Source: Rhizobium sp. 32-5/1
Lineage (GTDB): Bacteria > Pseudomonadota > Alphaproteobacteria > Rhizobiales > Rhizobiaceae
NCBI RefSeq assembly: GCF_029537235.1
Contig: NZ_CP120638.1
Span: 3,846,501 to 3,910,500 of the forward strand
DNA: 64,000 nucleotides
Direction of reading: 5' to 3'
Shown here: positions 26,479-35,420 of the stretch, one piece after another
Layout of the letters: every line of letters begins with the position of its first letter
Numbering within the stretch: position 1 is the stretch's first letter
Made by a program: the position numbers and the translations under genes
The notes under the pieces: generated by a model
Databases searched by the model: none
What the model saw: only the letters and a program-made list of their open reading frames with translations
Told to the model about the DNA's origin: nothing

Positions 26479-27668
26479 CTAGCGGCAAAGCCGCTTCTTC
26501 CCCATGACATGATTGGCGAGCGCCCGGCCGAATACGGTTCCAGGTGCAATGCCGCGGCCGTTATAGCCGCTGACCGAAACGACGCTCGGCGCCAACCGGT
26601 GCATCTTCGGCAAATTGTTGGTCGTCATACCGATCTGGCCGTCCCACCAGTATTCGAAGCGGAAGTCGCCGAGATAGGGAAAGAGCTTCTTCAGCGAACG
26701 CTTGGCAAAGGCCCGGTGCGTTCCTTCCGCCAGTGCATCGAGCCGACCGATGCTGCCGAAGATCAGCCGGTTCTGCTGGTCCATGCGGAAAGACGTCATC
26801 ACCAGTCCGGTATCCCAGCATCCCTGGCGTTCGGGAAGGATTGTCCCGGCAACGCTGTCGGGCAGCGGATTGGTCGCGAACTGGAAATAGGGCAGGATCG
26901 TCAGTTCCCGCGTATGGGCTTTCCACGGCGTCTTTGCCACGAGGCCGCCATAGGCGTTGGTCGCCAGGATGACGTTGCGGGCGGTGATCGTGCCGCCACC
27001 CAGCGTCAGTTTCCAGAGGTCGCCCTTGCGTTCGGCTGCCAGGAGAGGTGTTTCCGTGTAGATTTTGCGCCAGCGGCCATCGCAGCGCGGGCCAGACCCC
27101 GAGCGTAGGCAAGCGGCTGGATCGTGCCGGCACGGCGATCGAGAAGAGCGCCGGAAAATCCTTCGGCGCCTGAGATCGTGCGGGCCTGCGGTGCGGCCAG
27201 AATTTCCACCGGCGCACCGCGCTTCTTCCACTGCGCTTCGCGGTTCCTGATGTCTTTCAAGCCTTCATCGCCGATTGCCATATGCAGCGTGCCGTTGCGC
27301 ACGGCTTCGCACGAAATGTCATGCTTGGCGACGAGATCGAAAACCAGCGCGGGGCCGTTGCCCAGTTCGCTCAAAAGCCGGTCACCGGCCTCCTTGCCGA
27401 GCGTTGCGACCAGATCGTCCGGTTTCGTCCACATACCGGCATTGACCAGCCCGACATTGCGGCCGGAGCCGCCAAAGCCGATCATGCGCGCTTCGGCGAC
27501 CGCCACGGACGCGCCTTTTTCCGCGAGATGCAGCGCTGCCGAAAGGCCGGTGAAGCCGCCGCCGATCACGGCGACATCGACCGTCACGTCGCCAACGAGC
27601 GGACGGGTGTCAGGGGCCGAAGGCGCGGTTGCGTGCCAGAGATTGGGAAGGGGACGTTCCGCTGCCAT
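26479..27668 (-). CDS. FAD-dependent amine/amino-acid oxidoreductase (PuuB/DadA-like), one frameshift
   Basis: Reconstructed 396 residues. The FAD-binding start is VDVAVIGGGFTGLSAALHLAEKG-type (seen as VAVIGGGFTGLSAALHLAEK), with GGSGRNVGLVNAG downstream and a C-terminal VSVSGYNGRGIAPGT loop, as in gamma-glutamylputrescine oxidase and its relatives. The frame breaks at 27068-27073, where one missing base restores MAAG-x-KIYTETPLL. ATG 27668 has AAGGA about 9 nt upstream. It is about 5 kb from the gamma-glutamyl ligase cluster and on the other strand, so a shared pathway is only possible. Substrate unknown. Confidence 0.75.
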
Positions 27669-27750
27669 GCGAGGCATTCCTTGTGCTATCGGTCCTGAAT
27701 ATACGAGACTGATAGACCATCGCCGCAAAGATTTTTAATGACAATAGCTG

Positions 27751-27795
27751 ATGACGTCATGACCACCGGAATCGCCTGGCGCATGCGGTGGTCAT
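27751..27795. repeat. Palindrome and inverted repeat between oxidase and L,D-transpeptidase genes
   Basis: ATGACGTCAT (27751-27760) is a perfect 10-bp palindrome. It overlaps a second inverted repeat, ATGACCACCG (27759-27768) with CGGTGGTCAT (27786-27795). It lies after the transpeptidase gene and before the oxidase gene, both on the minus strand. Either a regulator site for the oxidase promoter or a terminator-like structure; there is no clear T run. Confidence 0.4.
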
Positions 27796-27826
27796 CGCTA
27801 AAATCAAGCTGGCGTTACAATCCGGC

Positions 27827-29218
27827 TCAGTCGAGGAACTCGACCGTCGTTCCGACGCTGACCATCTTGCCGAGTTCGCGCGCGTCCCAGTTGGTAAGAC
27901 GCACGCAGCCATGGCTCTGGGTCTTGCCGATCTTGGACGGTTCCGGCGTGCCGTGGATGCCGTAGGTCGGCTTCGACAGAGCAATCCACATGGTGCCGAC
28001 CGGTCCGTTCGGCCCCGGCTGCAGTGTCAGCACCTTGTCGTTTTCACCCTGCTTGAAGTTGATCTTCGGGTTGTAGGTATAGCCCGGATCAAAAGCGATG
28101 CGATCAACTTGCACGGTGCCGGACGGAGACGGCGTGTCGGAAGAACCGATGCTCGCGGGATAGGCGGCGATCAGCGTTCCGGCATCGTCATAGGCAAGGA
28201 CCTGCTTGCGGAACTTGTCGGCCACGATGCGCGCTACTTTTCCGGTCTTTGCCTCGCCCGGATTGATGACCTTGATGGTCGAACCCGGCACGGTGAAATC
28301 GACGCCGGGGTTCAGCTCGCGCAGGTAGTTTTCATCCATATGAAATTTCTCGGCCAGCATTTCCGCTGTCGAGGTATAAGAGAGATGCGGCAGAGCCGCC
28401 TTGTGGGCGTAGTCTTCCGGGATGGAGGCCACATAGGGACCCGCTGCGTCGGCGGCCGAGATCGTGTAGCTGGTAATCGGCAGTCCGCCGTTCAGCCGCA
28501 GCCGCTCGAGAATATCTTCCGTGTTGTTCGGGTCGAGCGTTTCACCGGTTGACTGCTGCCAGGTCTCGATCGCCTTGGTGACGTTCGAGCCCATCTTGCC
28601 GTCGATGACGCCGGGCGAAAAACCTTCGCGGTCGAGGAACACCTGCAAGGCGGTGATTTCCGCACTGGATTTCTTGGTAATGGCAATCGCCGGCGGCATC
28701 GTCGTCTGACGCTGCGGCGTGCTTTCTTCCAAAGGCGGAAGGGCCGCCATGTCATTCTCATCCGCCGGGGCCGGCAGGTTGGACGGCAATTCCTGTCGCT
28801 CCACGTCCTGCGGGGTCACTTCGCGGAAATCCGGGATCGAGCCGGTCACGTCGCCGGGTTGCGAAAAACCGGTATCACCGTTTGGATCATAGGCTTCGTT
28901 GTCAAAACCCTGATTGGAATAGACATCGACATTGGCCTGGCGGCGGGCCACGCTGTTGTCCGAGCGTCCACTGCGCATGACGATGGCAACGACATTGCCC
29001 CAGGTGTCTACCAGCACGGTGCGACCCCTGCGGTCCCGCATGGTCTGCAACTCGCCTGCTTCCGGAACGTAATCCAGAATGTCGCCCTGCGGCGTCACCA
29101 GAACCGCATCTGCGGGCAGGCTACCGAAACTATCCTGCGCCTTTACCGGGGACGCGCCAAGCGTCGAGGCGCTCAAAGCGGCAAAAAGGGCAAAGCGGGT
29201 CTTGAAAGCGAGCGTCAC
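27827..29218 (-). CDS. L,D-transpeptidase (YkuD domain) with peptidoglycan-binding region
   Basis: 463 residues, exported: signal peptide to about residue 28 (TLGASPVKA). A disordered, acidic and Pro-rich part (60-180) leads to a PG_binding_1-like domain (about 186-250, LQVFLDREGFSPGVIDGKMG), a LysM-like middle and the YkuD domain (about 335-463) with YGIHGTPEPSKIG and SHGCVRL, Cys438 being the nucleophile. It makes 3-3 peptidoglycan cross-links or attaches proteins to the wall, important for pole-growing Rhizobiales. The start is GTG at 29218 with AGG upstream. Confidence 0.88.
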   Translation of the reverse strand: MTLAFKTRFALFAALSASTLGASPVKAQDSFGSLPADAVLVTPQGDILDYVPEAGELQTMRDRRGRTVLVDTWGNVVAIVMRSGRSDNSVARRQANVDVYSNQGFDNEAYDPNGDTGFSQPGDVTGSIPDFREVTPQDVERQELPSNLPAPADENDMAALPPLEESTPQRQTTMPPAIAITKKSSAEITALQVFLDREGFSPGVIDGKMGSNVTKAIETWQQSTGETLDPNNTEDILERLRLNGGLPITSYTISAADAAGPYVASIPEDYAHKAALPHLSYTSTAEMLAEKFHMDENYLRELNPGVDFTVPGSTIKVINPGEAKTGKVARIVADKFRKQVLAYDDAGTLIAAYPASIGSSDTPSPSGTVQVDRIAFDPGYTYNPKINFKQGENDKVLTLQPGPNGPVGTMWIALSKPTYGIHGTPEPSKIGKTQSHGCVRLTNWDARELGKMVSVGTTVEFLD

Positions 29219-29441
29219 GGCGAACCTGTTTCTCTAGCGATAAGTTTCGGGGCGTACAGAGCAATTTGGACGGTAATATGAAACATCTGAATTCATGATG
29301 AACAAATCGCTAAAAGTCATTTAATTCGGTCACTTGGTAGCTTCAAGCGGATGATGGCCGGAATTGTTTGGGTTAACCTTCGAAACAAGGCCGCTGATTC
29401 CACCCGGAATGCCGGCGGGAGGCAAGCGGAGAGGTGAGAGC

Positions 29442-30292
29442 ATGCCGATCAGGATTTCCAGCGTGGACGAGGGCGCATTCCAGATTCTCCTCGATCGGCA
29501 ATCCGCGCTCGATATCGGCGCTTTTGCCGTTGATGGGGCGGATATTTCGCCGGGGATCGCTATACCCTCTGACGGAGACCCGCGCATCGATCATGCGCTC
29601 CAAGGATTTTTCTTTACCTGCGGTCCGGATCATATCCGCCATCCCGAGCCCATTGATGGCGATCCGGATGGCCGACTGTTTCCGCTGCACGGCTCGCTCT
29701 GCGGCACGCCGGTCAGCCGCACAGAAATGGCTGATACGGACGATGTGCCCAACTGCTTTGCCGAAACCCGTGTAACACTCGCCGACGGCGGAGAAGCGCT
29801 TTTCGAGCGCCGCTGGGCGATCAGTGGTGACGCCTCGGAAGTGACGCTGTTCGATCGCGTGACGAACATCGGGCAGACGGCCTTTGCGCCCATGCTGATG
29901 TATCACATGAATATCGGCGGCTGGCTCTGCGGAGCCGAGACAATGATTTCTGGCGATATGTTTCCGGACGGCCCGCGTCATTGGCTTTTCGGGGAGGGGA
30001 GAGCGCCCATTTCTGCTTGTCGGCTAGCGAGACCGCCACCGATGGCTGGGCGCAAATGAGGCTGGGACCGTTCGAGGCGCTCGGCGGTCGTTCGCTGCAG
30101 GTCCGCTTTCGCACGGATACGTTGCTCTTCCTGCAGATGTGGCGGTGCCAGAGGGGTACGGCCGATGTCATCAGCATCGAACCGGTGTCGCACCGCATCG
30201 CCAAACGGCCGGAGCTTGCGGCGGCCGGGGAATTGCCACTGCTGCAGCCCGGCGCGACCGTGGACTACGCGCTTGCCTTTCAGGTCGGCTAG
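29442..30292 (+). CDS. DUF4432/aldose-1-epimerase-like protein, one frameshift
   Basis: Reconstructed 283 residues. The beta-sandwich family is suggested by DPRIDHALQGFFFTCGPDH, PLHGSLCGTP and MLMYHMNIGGW, and after the break by FLQMWRCQRG and ISIEPVSHR. The frame breaks at the G run 29996-29999; one added G gives HWLFGEGESAHFCLS. ATG 29442 follows GGAGAGGTGAG. Relatives bind or epimerise sugars, often in carbohydrate operons, but no such genes are next to it. Catalytic histidines are plausible (HG, MYHMN), the activity is not known. Confidence 0.7.
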
Positions 30293-30377
30293 TTGCTGCT
30301 TTGCGATTGACGCCCGGTGGCGCTGCGGCCTAAACCATGGGCCTTGTTTCTAGGGCAAATTTCGGGAAGGCTTCGCC

Positions 30378-30716
30378 ATGGACATTCGCCAGATCAACGA
30401 TGAGTATTCAGTCACCGGACAGATCGAGGTCGAGGAACTCGACGAGATCAAGGCGATGGGCTTCAAATCGCTCGTCTGCCACCGCCCGGACCACGAATCG
30501 CCCGACCAGCCGATGTTTGCGGACGTTGCGGCGCGGGCGGCCGAGCTTGGTCTCGACATCCGCCATATTCCGGTCGGACCGATGGGCGTAACCGGGGACG
30601 CGGTCAAGCAGATGGTCGATGTGCTCGACGAATTCCCCAAGCCAATGCTCGGCTTCTGCCGCTCGGGCGCCCGCTCGACCGCCATCTACCAGCAGAGCCA
30701 GCACATCCGCAGTTAG
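30378..30716 (+). CDS. Beta-lactamase-hydrolase-like phosphatase-fold protein (TIGR01244/DUF442)
   Basis: 112 residues, small protein-tyrosine-phosphatase-like fold. The loop GFCRSGARST near residues 92-101 is the active-site cysteine/arginine loop of the family; VTGQIEVEELDEIKAMGFKS is the usual N-terminus. Relatives occur alone or fused to a persulfide dioxygenase in sulfide detoxification (Blh of the BigR operon). Here it stands alone between an epimerase-like gene and a convergent TPP enzyme gene, 11 bp away. The physiological substrate is unknown. Confidence 0.75.
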   Translation: MDIRQINDEYSVTGQIEVEELDEIKAMGFKSLVCHRPDHESPDQPMFADVAARAAELGLDIRHIPVGPMGVTGDAVKQMVDVLDEFPKPMLGFCRSGARSTAIYQQSQHIRS

Positions 30717-30727
30717 GCTCGGGTCGT

Positions 30728-32374
30728 TCAGCCGTTGCGGATCTGCGTCAGGGTCCGCGCCGGCGTGATGGCCTCCGGATCGAGGCGGATTTCGATAATC
30801 GACGGCTTGCCGCTGGCCCTTGCCCGCTCGAAAGCGGCCGCAAACTGATCGGTGCGCTCGACGGTCTCGCCATGGCCGCCATAGGCGCGGGCGAGATCGG
30901 CAAAGTCCGGATTGGTGAGATCCGTCGCGCTGACGCGGCCGGGGTATTCCCGCTCCTGATGCATGCGGATCGTGCCGTAGATGCCGTTGTTGATGACCAG
31001 CACGATGATCGGCAGATCGTAGCGCACGGCGGTCGCGAACTCCTGCCCGTGCATCAGGAAGCAGCCGTCGCCGGCAAAGCAGATCACCTCGCGTTGCGGG
31101 AACAGCCGCTTAGCGGCGACCGCTGCCGGCAGGCCGTAGCCCATGGAGCCGGATGTCGGCGCCGCCTGCGAGGCGAACCGCCGAAACCTATGGAAGCGGT
31201 GCAGCCAGGTCGCATAATTGCCGGCGCCATTGCTGAAGATCGTGTCGGCGGCCACGTTTGCCTCGATCCATATCATGATGGGCCCCATCTGGACATCGCC
31301 TGGCCCGGTCTCCGGCGGTGTCGACCAGGTGAGATAGGCCTCGTGCATCGCTGCGGTGCGTGCCTGCCATGCCGGCTGTCTTGCCGGTACCAGATCATCC
31401 AGCGCGGCCACGAAATCCTGCGGGCTCGCGGCAATCGCAAGATCCGGGCGATAGACGCGCCCAAGTTCGCCTGGGTCCGGATGCACATGAACCAGCGTCT
31501 GGCGCGGATAGGGAACCTCCATCAGCGTATAGCCTGACGATGGCATTTCCGAAAACCGCCCGCCGATCAAGAGAATGAGATCCGCGTCGCGGATTTCCTT
31601 CGCCAGCGCCGGATTGATGCCGATACCGACATCGCCAGCATAGTTTGGATGCAGATGGTCAAACAGCATCTGGCGGCGGAAGGAGCAGCCGACCGGCAGA
31701 TGCCAGCGCTCGGCAAAGCTCTGGAACGCGGCAACGCTGCCCTCCGTCCAGCGTGTTCCGCCGAGAATGGCGATCGGCCGCTCGGCCTTGGCGAGCATTG
31801 CCTCGAGAGCTGCAATCTGGCTCGTGCCGGGGTGGCTTTCCACTGGTATATAAGCTTTCGCCGCCGGAGCCTCCGTATGCTGGCGCAGCATGTCTTCCGG
31901 CAGAGTCAGCACCACGGGGCCCGGACGACCCGATGTGGCAATGGCAAAGGCGCGGGTGACGAATTCCGGAATGCGGGCGGGGTCATCGATCTCGCCGACC
32001 CACTTGGCGATTTCGGTGAAGGCACGGCGATATTCGATTTCCTGGAACGCCTCGCGTTCGCGGGCATCGCGCTGGACCTGACCGATGAACAGGATCATCG
32101 GTATCGAATCCTGCCGGGAAATATGCAGGCCGGCCGAGGCGTTCATAGCACCCGGACCGCGGGTCACCATGCAGATGCCGGGTTCGCCGGTTAGCCGCCC
32201 CCAGGCATCCGCCATCATCGCGGCGCCGCCTTCCTGGCGGCAGACGATCACGTCGATATCCGTATCATAGAGCGCATTGAGTACCGCCAGATAGCTTTCG
32301 CCCGGCACGCAGGCGATGCGTTTCACCCCGTTGGCCTTCAGCGCCTCGACAATCAATTCTCCGCCCGTCTTCAT
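30728..32374 (-). CDS. Thiamine-diphosphate-dependent enzyme, acetolactate-synthase-like
   Basis: 548 residues with three domains: N-terminal PYR (Glu48 in CRQEGGAA is the cofactor-activating glutamate), central FAD-fold-like domain, and C-terminal PP domain with GDGCFLMHGQEF and INNGIYGTIR (the GDG-N25-NN motif). It is close in type to IlvB-like enzymes of unknown substrate, not the biosynthetic IlvB, since no ilvN follows. ATG 32374 has GGGAGGAG upstream. It is the last of three minus-strand genes with a DMT transporter and a lysophospholipase-like hydrolase. Confidence 0.8.
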   Translation of the reverse strand: MKTGGELIVEALKANGVKRIACVPGESYLAVLNALYDTDIDVIVCRQEGGAAMMADAWGRLTGEPGICMVTRGPGAMNASAGLHISRQDSIPMILFIGQVQRDAREREAFQEIEYRRAFTEIAKWVGEIDDPARIPEFVTRAFAIATSGRPGPVVLTLPEDMLRQHTEAPAAKAYIPVESHPGTSQIAALEAMLAKAERPIAILGGTRWTEGSVAAFQSFAERWHLPVGCSFRRQMLFDHLHPNYAGDVGIGINPALAKEIRDADLILLIGGRFSEMPSSGYTLMEVPYPRQTLVHVHPDPGELGRVYRPDLAIAASPQDFVAALDDLVPARQPAWQARTAAMHEAYLTWSTPPETGPGDVQMGPIMIWIEANVAADTIFSNGAGNYATWLHRFHRFRRFASQAAPTSGSMGYGLPAAVAAKRLFPQREVICFAGDGCFLMHGQEFATAVRYDLPIIVLVINNGIYGTIRMHQEREYPGRVSATDLTNPDFADLARAYGGHGETVERTDQFAAAFERARASGKPSIIEIRLDPEAITPARTLTQIRNG

Positions 32375-32461
32375 GTCCGCTCCTCCCAAAGCATTCAGTC
32401 TGGTATATTATCGTTTCTCGGTATTTCAGGTCCGTCTTGTGCGCCTCATCCTGGGAAATTT

Positions 32462-33418
32462 TTAAATCGCTGGGGATATCGGCGCGACTCCGGCGCTCTT
32501 GTTGATCTGTCGTTCCCGCCAGATGATGTAGAGCCCGGAGGTGAGGATGATGGCGATGCCGAGCCATTTCAGGGCATCGGGCAGATCGCCGAAGACCCAC
32601 CATCCGAAAATCGTCGCCGAGACGATTTCGAGATATTGCAGCGGTGCCAGTGTCGAGGCCGGCGCGGCGCGGTAGGCATAGACGCCCAGAATACCAGCGA
32701 TGGTCGCCGTCACACCGACACCGAGCAGATAGAGCGACGCGGCCATATCGGGCACGACAGCGTCGAATATGTCCGAGCCGGTGCCTTGCCCGATCCACAA
32801 CAGCACGCCGCAGAACAGGGCACCCCATATGCCGGCATGGAACTGCATCGACCACGGATCCTCATGTCTTGCGACCATCCGGGTCACCAGCAGGAATACT
32901 GCAAGACTGAAGGCGGAAACGATCGGAAGCAGTGCTATGAGGCCGACTTCCTGCATGCTCGGCTGAATGACCAGCATCGCCCCGAAGAAACCGACGGCGC
33001 AGGCCGTGTAGCGGCGCCAGCCGATCGTCTCCTTGAGGAAGATGCTGCCGAGTATGGTGAGGATGATCGGCTCAACGAAGAAGATGGCGATGGCGTCCGC
33101 CACCTCCATCTTCTTCAGCGTCGTGATGAAGGACAACATGGTGACGACGAGAAGAGCGCCGCGTAGCGCATGCAGGCCGGTCTTTTTCCAGGTCAGATCC
33201 AGCAGCGTGCCGCGCACCGCGACAATGGGCAGGATGAACACCACCTGCAGCAGAAAACGCACGGCGGTAATTTCAGCGGACGGCACGGTGGCAATGGCCA
33301 GCTTGGCGAAAATGTCGATCACCGGCGAGATCAGAACCGCGATGACCATCAGCAGGAGCCCGAAGGAAACGTCGTTTCCTCTGGCGATCAAGGCGTTGTT
33401 CGAAGATGTGCCTGTCAT
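32462..33418 (-). CDS. EamA/DMT-superfamily transporter
   Basis: 318 residues with ten predicted membrane helices in two EamA repeats (about 18-150 and 165-300), for example AAPASTLAPLQYLEIVSA and GWWVFGDLPDALKWLG at the end of the second repeat. These are exporters of metabolites or amino acids; the substrate is not readable. ATG 33418 lies 8 bp after the hydrolase stop, so the two are co-transcribed. Longer upstream starts would run through the hydrolase gene in another frame and are rejected. Confidence 0.8.
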   Translation of the reverse strand: MTGTSSNNALIARGNDVSFGLLLMVIAVLISPVIDIFAKLAIATVPSAEITAVRFLLQVVFILPIVAVRGTLLDLTWKKTGLHALRGALLVVTMLSFITTLKKMEVADAIAIFFVEPIILTILGSIFLKETIGWRRYTACAVGFFGAMLVIQPSMQEVGLIALLPIVSAFSLAVFLLVTRMVARHEDPWSMQFHAGIWGALFCGVLLWIGQGTGSDIFDAVVPDMAASLYLLGVGVTATIAGILGVYAYRAAPASTLAPLQYLEIVSATIFGWWVFGDLPDALKWLGIAIILTSGLYIIWRERQINKSAGVAPISPAI

Positions 33419-33426
33419 GCGTGGTC

Positions 33427-34374
33427 TCAAGCCCCTGGCGTCTGATGCTGCGCGACAACGCGGTCGCACCATGATGCGAAGTCCGTCATTGCCGCATCGC
33501 GACCAACCTCGTTCAATGTTTCGTGGCGCATTCCCGGATAGATGGTGGTGGTGACATCCAAGAGGCCGCTGGCGCTCATGCGGCTGGCCAGCCAGCGGGT
33601 TTCGCGCGCGCGGTTCGTCGCCGGATCCTCTCCGCCGCCGACCAGATGGATGGGGAGCGACGGCGAGAGTTTTGCCAGTTGCACCCGGCTTGCCCCGCGA
33701 TAGGCCATGTGAAAAAGGTCGATCCACAGCGAGACGCTCGATTCGAAGCCGCAGAGGGGATCGGCGATATATTTCGCGACCCCGGCCTCATCATGCGACA
33801 GCCAGTCGAAATCGGTCTTTCGGTCGGGGATCGATTTGCCCCAGGCCGCAAAGGTCAATTGCGACAGCAGGCCGCTCGGCACGTCCGAGCCCTTCAGCAT
33901 CTTCTCGATGGCAAGGATGGCCTGTCCACCGCGACCTGCAATGCCGGGGTTGAAGTTCGAGTTCCAGACGGCAAGACCGTCGAACAGAGCGGGCATGGCT
34001 TCCGCGGCATTCAATGCAATCAGCCCGCCCATGGAATGGCCAAACAGGATGACAGGCAGGCCCGGATGCTCAGTGATGGCGAGGGCGCGGATCGTGCCGA
34101 CATCATCAAGCACTTTTGCAACGCCGTTGCGCGCTGCAAACCTTCCAAGCGGCGCATCCGGGGCTTTCGTCAGTCCATGCCCGCGATGATCATGGGCGTA
34201 GACGTGAAAGCCGCGGCCGGCCATGAAAATGGCAAAGCGGCCATAACGCCCCGCATGTTCCCCCAGTCCGTGACTGATCAGCAGGATGCCCTTTTCCGGC
34301 ACTGACGCCGGCAGATGCCGAAGCGCAAGTCTCGCCCCGGTCGGGCTCGCCACCGGCCTGAATTCTTCGAACAT
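33427..34374 (-). CDS. Alpha/beta hydrolase, lysophospholipase/monoacylglycerol lipase type
   Basis: 315 residues. The oxyanion strand is ISHGLGEHAGRYG, the nucleophile elbow GHSMGG with Ser114, the acid in LVGGGEDPAT and the late histidine in YPGMRHETLNE. This pattern is that of PldB/monoglyceride lipases (hydrolase_4). It is cytosolic, having no signal peptide. It heads a minus-strand run with a DMT transporter and a TPP enzyme, which do not make a known pathway. Confidence 0.83.
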   Translation of the reverse strand: MFEEFRPVASPTGARLALRHLPASVPEKGILLISHGLGEHAGRYGRFAIFMAGRGFHVYAHDHRGHGLTKAPDAPLGRFAARNGVAKVLDDVGTIRALAITEHPGLPVILFGHSMGGLIALNAAEAMPALFDGLAVWNSNFNPGIAGRGGQAILAIEKMLKGSDVPSGLLSQLTFAAWGKSIPDRKTDFDWLSHDEAGVAKYIADPLCGFESSVSLWIDLFHMAYRGASRVQLAKLSPSLPIHLVGGGEDPATNRARETRWLASRMSASGLLDVTTTIYPGMRHETLNEVGRDAAMTDFASWCDRVVAQHQTPGA

Positions 34375-34557
34375 CTCGCCCTGCCTCCCGTGTGGCCTCT
34401 CCGTTATGAACTTGATTTGTCAGCGAAAGGCAATTGGCGGCTGATGATGCTTTTGCATGGGTTCAGAAAAAGATCTCGCAGGATCTCGATTCAGGGTTGC
34501 ATTTTTCCCGCTTATGTTGGTTAATATTCTTGTTTTGTTCTCTTGTGGAGAAGGGCG

Positions 34558-35328
34558 ATGAAAGCAAATGCAGGAAGAGTGCAAAGGCTGATCCTTGGTC
34601 TGGCGACCATGATCTTCTGTAGTTTTGGCGTGATGATCGCACAGGCGGCGGAGGACACGAAGGTGAGCCCGGGCAAGGGCAAGACCGAATATATCCTGGC
34701 CGTCAGCTGGCAGCCGGGCTTTTGCGAAACGCGGCCCAGTCGCAAGGAGTGCGCCAGCCAGACCACTGACCGGTTCGATGCCACGCATTTCTCGCTGCAT
34801 GGGCTCTGGCCGGTGAAGAAGAGCTATTGCGGTGTTTCCGCCGATATCAAGGCGCGCGCCCAGAAGGGCAACTGGCTCGACCTGCCGCAGCTTGCGGTCG
34901 CCCAGGAAACAGCCGACCGCCTCATGGTCGCGATGCCGGGAACCCAGTCCGGCCTCGACCGCCATCAATGGCTGCGCAGCGGCACCTGCCAGTCCGGCAC
35001 GGCGCAGGACTACTTCTCGATGCAGCTTTCCTTTCTCGACCGGCTGAATGCGTCTTCCGTTCGTACGCTGTTTGCCGGGCGGCTGGGCAAAACGGTCACA
35101 GAGACCGAGATCAAGCAGGCTTTCGACGAGGGCTTTGGAAAAGGCGCCGGAGACAGGGTGCGTATGCGGTGCGAGAAGGACGGCGATCGCAGCGTCATCA
35201 CAGGGCTCACCATCGGCCTGTCGGGTACGCTTGCGGGTGGGAGCGATCTTGCCGCGCTCATTCAGGCAGCCGCGCCTACGGATTTCAAATGCGCCAGCGG
35301 CGTTGTCGATGTGGCCGGCATTCAGTGA
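34558..35328 (+). CDS. RNase T2-family protein with altered CAS2 motif
   Basis: 256 residues, exported (signal peptide to about residue 31, IAQAAE). CAS1 is intact: FSLHGLWP with His81. CAS2, normally HEWxKHGTC, reads HQWLRSGTC at 136-144: Glu to Gln, Lys to Arg, second His to Ser. His136 and the disulfide cysteine Cys144 remain. RNase T2 enzymes cut single-stranded RNA in the periplasm; the missing Glu, Lys and His should weaken catalysis, so the protein may be slow or have another role. GGAGAAGGGCG precedes ATG 34558. Confidence 0.82.
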   Translation: MKANAGRVQRLILGLATMIFCSFGVMIAQAAEDTKVSPGKGKTEYILAVSWQPGFCETRPSRKECASQTTDRFDATHFSLHGLWPVKKSYCGVSADIKARAQKGNWLDLPQLAVAQETADRLMVAMPGTQSGLDRHQWLRSGTCQSGTAQDYFSMQLSFLDRLNASSVRTLFAGRLGKTVTETEIKQAFDEGFGKGAGDRVRMRCEKDGDRSVITGLTIGLSGTLAGGSDLAALIQAAAPTDFKCASGVVDVAGIQ

Positions 35329-35420
35329 ATGAACGCGGAAATACCGGTTTCTTCATTGCTCCGACGGGATAATTCGCCTACATAGCGGGCAAAATCCCAT
35401 TCCGTCGGAGCAGTCTCTCT

